Shown here: in pieces, positions 7,384 to 9,233 of the stretch
Layout of the letters: each line of letters begins with the position of its first letter
How positions within the stretch are numbered: position 1 is the stretch's first letter
Origin: Flavobacteriaceae bacterium
Lineage (GTDB): Bacteria; Bacteroidota; Bacteroidia; Flavobacteriales; Flavobacteriaceae
Assembly (NCBI GenBank): GCA_020347545.1
Contig: CP070731.1
Location: forward strand, 1,856,983 to 1,866,215
Length of the DNA: 9,233 bases
Direction of reading: 5' to 3'
Notes under the pieces: generated by a model
The model's database searches: none
What the model saw: the letters and a program-made list of their open reading frames with translations, nothing else
What the model was told of the DNA's origin: nothing
Program-made: the position numbers and the translations under genes

Positions 7384-9030
7384 TTATGAATTTCTTTCGC
7401 TTAGATCTTGTTGGATCTTCTTTAATTTACCCTCACTCAAATCATAAAATTTCAAGGCAAAAATGGCGATAAAAGCAAAAAATGCAGGAACTAAGGTTTG
7501 TAACCAAACGATTCCTGATAGCGAAGCACCTTCCTGAATTTGATTGGCGGAATAACCTAATGAGGCCAATACCCATAGAATACCAGCAGAACCCAGGGCA
7601 CCTCCTAATTTTTGAGAAAAGGTTGCTGCTGAAAAAGTCATGGCCGTTGCCCTTCTTCCGGTTTTCCATTCGTTGAAATCTGCTGCATCTGCATACATGG
7701 ACCAGGTTATCGGAGATTTTGGTCCAAGGGCAAGACTGATGATGATATTCAAAAGGAACATCCAGATTATTTCTTTCGGAAGGTCAGCGCTGTCTTGAAT
7801 CACAGCCCCGTTTTTATCGATTTGAAAAACACTGATTACGCGACTGGTCTTGTTTTCACCTTTAACGGGCTCAAGCAACAAGGAGCTTGAATTGTCACCA
7901 ATTGGAACCAAATCTTTTAAAAACCAAAATATTCCTGTTTTGTGTTCTACCCATTTGAACTGATCCGAATCCTGATTTATTGATTCGAGAAGGTCCTTTG
8001 CATGCAATTCTACACGGCTTGAATTATCTATAGTGACAACCCCTGTTGAATCGGGCTTAGGAATAAACGCGAACACAATTGAAAACACACCCACAATGGT
8101 CATAAGGACCATCAGAAGCCTTGCCTTATCCATTAATTTAGTTAGATAGGGTGATAAAAGACAGCCCACGGCATATGCAGCCATCTGTACCCCGATAAAG
8201 GCACCCATCAAATCGGGCCTTTGAACAAAATATTTAAAATAGTAGGTGGCAGAACTGCCCCTGAATACTATGGTCATCATAATAATCATGGCCAGGGCAA
8301 AAAGTATGATCCATGGCTTGTTATTTAACAAATCCTTGATGTCATCCAAAGGTTTTGTGTCTTGTCCCTTTGGAGGTTGTATTCTTTCTTTTGTCGTGGC
8401 AAATGTGATTAAAAATAGTACTGTGGCAACCGAGGCATATAGCACCATTGTCATTTGCCAACCGTGTGCCTCGCTCCCGTTGGAAAAATAATCGGCCAGT
8501 CCAGGTGTAAAAGCGCCTACAATGATTCCCGTGGTGTAGGCAAAAAAGAACCTCCAGCCAAAAATTTTATTTCGCTCTTCAGCATTCGCAGTAACTACAC
8601 CCGCTAATGATGAATATGGAGTGCTAAGAATTGTATAGCAAAGCATCATCATTGTATAGGTCGCATAGGCCCAGACTATTTTACCGGTCTCACCAAGATC
8701 GGGAGTGCTCATGGTTAAAACAGCAGCGGCTGCCATGGGAACGGCTCCAAACAAGAGAAACGGCCTGAATTTCCCCCATCTCGAATTTGTTCTGTCTGCA
8801 ATGGCTCCCATTGCCGGATCCGTAAAGGCGTCGACGATCTTGGTAACCAAAAACATAGTTCCTGCAGCGGCTGCAGACATTCCGAATATATCTGTATAAA
8901 AATAGGAAAGATAGGACCCTATAATGATCCAGTAAAAATTAAACCCGGCATCACCAATGGCATAGCCTAGTATTTCTTTTAATGATAAAGGCGCTAATGC
9001 ATCCTTTTGCTTGTTCTTTGTATCTGACAT
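7384..9030 (-). CDS. GPH-family (MelB-like) sugar:cation symporter
   Basis: A 548-residue inner-membrane transporter of the glycoside-pentoside-hexuronide (GPH) branch of the MFS. The N-terminal segment resembles MelB: helix 1 (21-45) ending in SYFYTDIFG, then KIVDAFTDPAMG, where D67 and D71 occupy the place of the MelB cation-site Asp pair, then the loop SRWGKFRP (83-90). The late segment WSMYADAADFNEWKTGRRATA (443-463) is also a GPH hallmark. About twelve helices are visible. The protein is longer than the usual 450-500 residues because of a hydrophilic loop of about 95 residues (325-419) between helices 9 and 10, predicted to be periplasmic. It is the first gene of the cluster and is 18 bases upstream of the GH94 gene. 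It most likely imports the disaccharide that GH94 cleaves, perhaps an aldonic disaccharide. Start at the ATG 9028-9030; no Shine-Dalgarno sequence. Confidence 0.92.
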   Translation of the reverse strand: MSDTKNKQKDALAPLSLKEILGYAIGDAGFNFYWIIIGSYLSYFYTDIFGMSAAAAGTMFLVTKIVDAFTDPAMGAIADRTNSRWGKFRPFLLFGAVPMAAAAVLTMSTPDLGETGKIVWAYATYTMMMLCYTILSTPYSSLAGVVTANAEERNKIFGWRFFFAYTTGIIVGAFTPGLADYFSNGSEAHGWQMTMVLYASVATVLFLITFATTKERIQPPKGQDTKPLDDIKDLLNNKPWIILFALAMIIMMTIVFRGSSATYYFKYFVQRPDLMGAFIGVQMAAYAVGCLLSPYLTKLMDKARLLMVLMTIVGVFSIVFAFIPKPDSTGVVTIDNSSRVELHAKDLLESINQDSDQFKWVEHKTGIFWFLKDLVPIGDNSSSLLLEPVKGENKTSRVISVFQIDKNGAVIQDSADLPKEIIWMFLLNIIISLALGPKSPITWSMYADAADFNEWKTGRRATAMTFSAATFSQKLGGALGSAGILWVLASLGYSANQIQEGASLSGIVWLQTLVPAFFAFIAIFALKFYDLSEGKLKKIQQDLSERNS

Positions 9031-9069
9031 TTAATAGGTAGAATCGTGGATTTTTTCAAAAAATTCCAC

Positions 9070-9077
9070 CAAATGTA
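9070..9077 (-). promoter_or_regulatory. Likely -7 promoter box for the symporter-GH94 operon
   Basis: Read on the minus strand this is TACATTTG, an exact match to the Bacteroidota TAnnTTTG box, 39 bases before the symporter ATG. It would place transcription start near 9063 with a leader of about 30 bases. No clear TTG-type -33 box is seen at the usual distance, which could mean an activator is needed or that the match is chance. Confidence 0.4.
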
Positions 9078-9098
9078 AGGAATTATATTTATAAATAT

Positions 9099-9123
9099 TC
9101 GGTAAAACCGGACTGTATACCGA
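9099..9123. promoter_or_regulatory. Inverted repeat, possible operator of the sugar operon
   Basis: TCGGTA (9099-9104) and TACCGA (9118-9123) form a 6-bp inverted repeat with a 13-base spacer. A smaller palindrome, CGGT-AAA-ACCG (9100-9110), is nested in it. It lies just upstream of the putative -7 box on the minus strand, about where an activator or repressor would bind. It might instead be a weak hairpin after the gene ending at 9142; no T tract follows it. Confidence 0.25.
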
Positions 9124-9141
9124 TAGTCGAATCCTTACTTT

Positions 9142-9233
9142 TTATTTGAATAAGATTATTATGGCTCCAACCGCAGTTACTATGAGAACAAGTTTTCTAT
9201 AGATGTCATTATTGATCAGTTTAACCAGTCGAA
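9142..9233 (-). CDS. Possible C-terminal end of an unidentified membrane protein gene
   Basis: On the minus strand a frame is open from the right edge for 29 codons to a TAA at 9142-9144. It ends in LVLIVTAVGAIIILFK, a hydrophobic stretch with a basic last residue, preceded by a polar segment (LINNDIYRK). This looks like a C-terminal membrane helix, and the orientation agrees with the downstream operon. Twenty-nine open codons can occur by chance, and nothing identifies the family. Confidence 0.35.
   Translation of the reverse strand, partial: RLVKLINNDIYRKLVLIVTAVGAIIILFK

Noticed and set aside
1..9233. Defence system, prophage, insertion sequence or CRISPR array
   Set aside because: The exonuclease, GIY-YIG and SRAP domains can occur in mobile or defence settings, but there is no integrase, transposase, terminal repeat, toxin-antitoxin pair or regular repeat array here. 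The neighbouring genes are ordinary metabolic and transport genes.

Overview
The window looks like chromosomal DNA of a member of the Bacteroidota, probably a flavobacterium- or cytophaga-like environmental species. The evidence is AT-rich spacers, start codons with almost no Shine-Dalgarno sequences, promoter-like TAnnTTTG boxes, and a gene set (GPH-family sugar symporter, GH94 phosphorylase, secreted DUF1080 protein, CPXCG zinc-ribbon protein) common in that phylum. This assignment is inferred from sequence style, not from a marker gene.

Left part (1-2005). The 3' end of an alpha/beta hydrolase gene enters from the left edge on the plus strand. It is followed by a Bcr/CflA-type drug-efflux MFS transporter. 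A 60-residue CPXCG cysteine-rich protein on the minus strand converges on the transporter with only 9 bases between them.

Middle part (2006-4175). This holds a plus-strand DNA-repair pair. The first gene encodes a fusion of a DEDDh 3'-5' exonuclease, a GIY-YIG nuclease and a UvrC-like four-cysteine cluster. Thirty-two bases later comes an SRAP-domain protein of the YedK/HMCES type, which forms protective crosslinks to abasic sites in single-stranded DNA. A strong hairpin terminator separates this pair from the convergent minus-strand genes.

Right part (4202-9030, minus strand). This is a sugar-utilisation cluster, transcribed as GPH-family symporter, then a cytosolic GH94 disaccharide phosphorylase, then a secreted DUF1080 (3-keto-disaccharide hydrolase family) protein. 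The first two genes are 18 bases apart and surely cotranscribed. The GH94 enzyme carries an Arg-x3-Lys pair at the place where cellobionic acid phosphorylases bind the carboxylate of gluconate. The likely job is therefore uptake and phosphorolysis of an oxidised disaccharide such as cellobionate, giving glucose 1-phosphate and gluconate. The DUF1080 protein would act outside the cytoplasm on related glycosides. A last short open frame at the right edge may be the C-terminal membrane tail of another minus-strand gene.

I see no RNA genes, insertion sequences, CRISPR arrays or prophage genes. No wholly new system is evident. The observations most worth checking are the predicted oxidised-disaccharide operon and the nuclease-fusion/SRAP pair.
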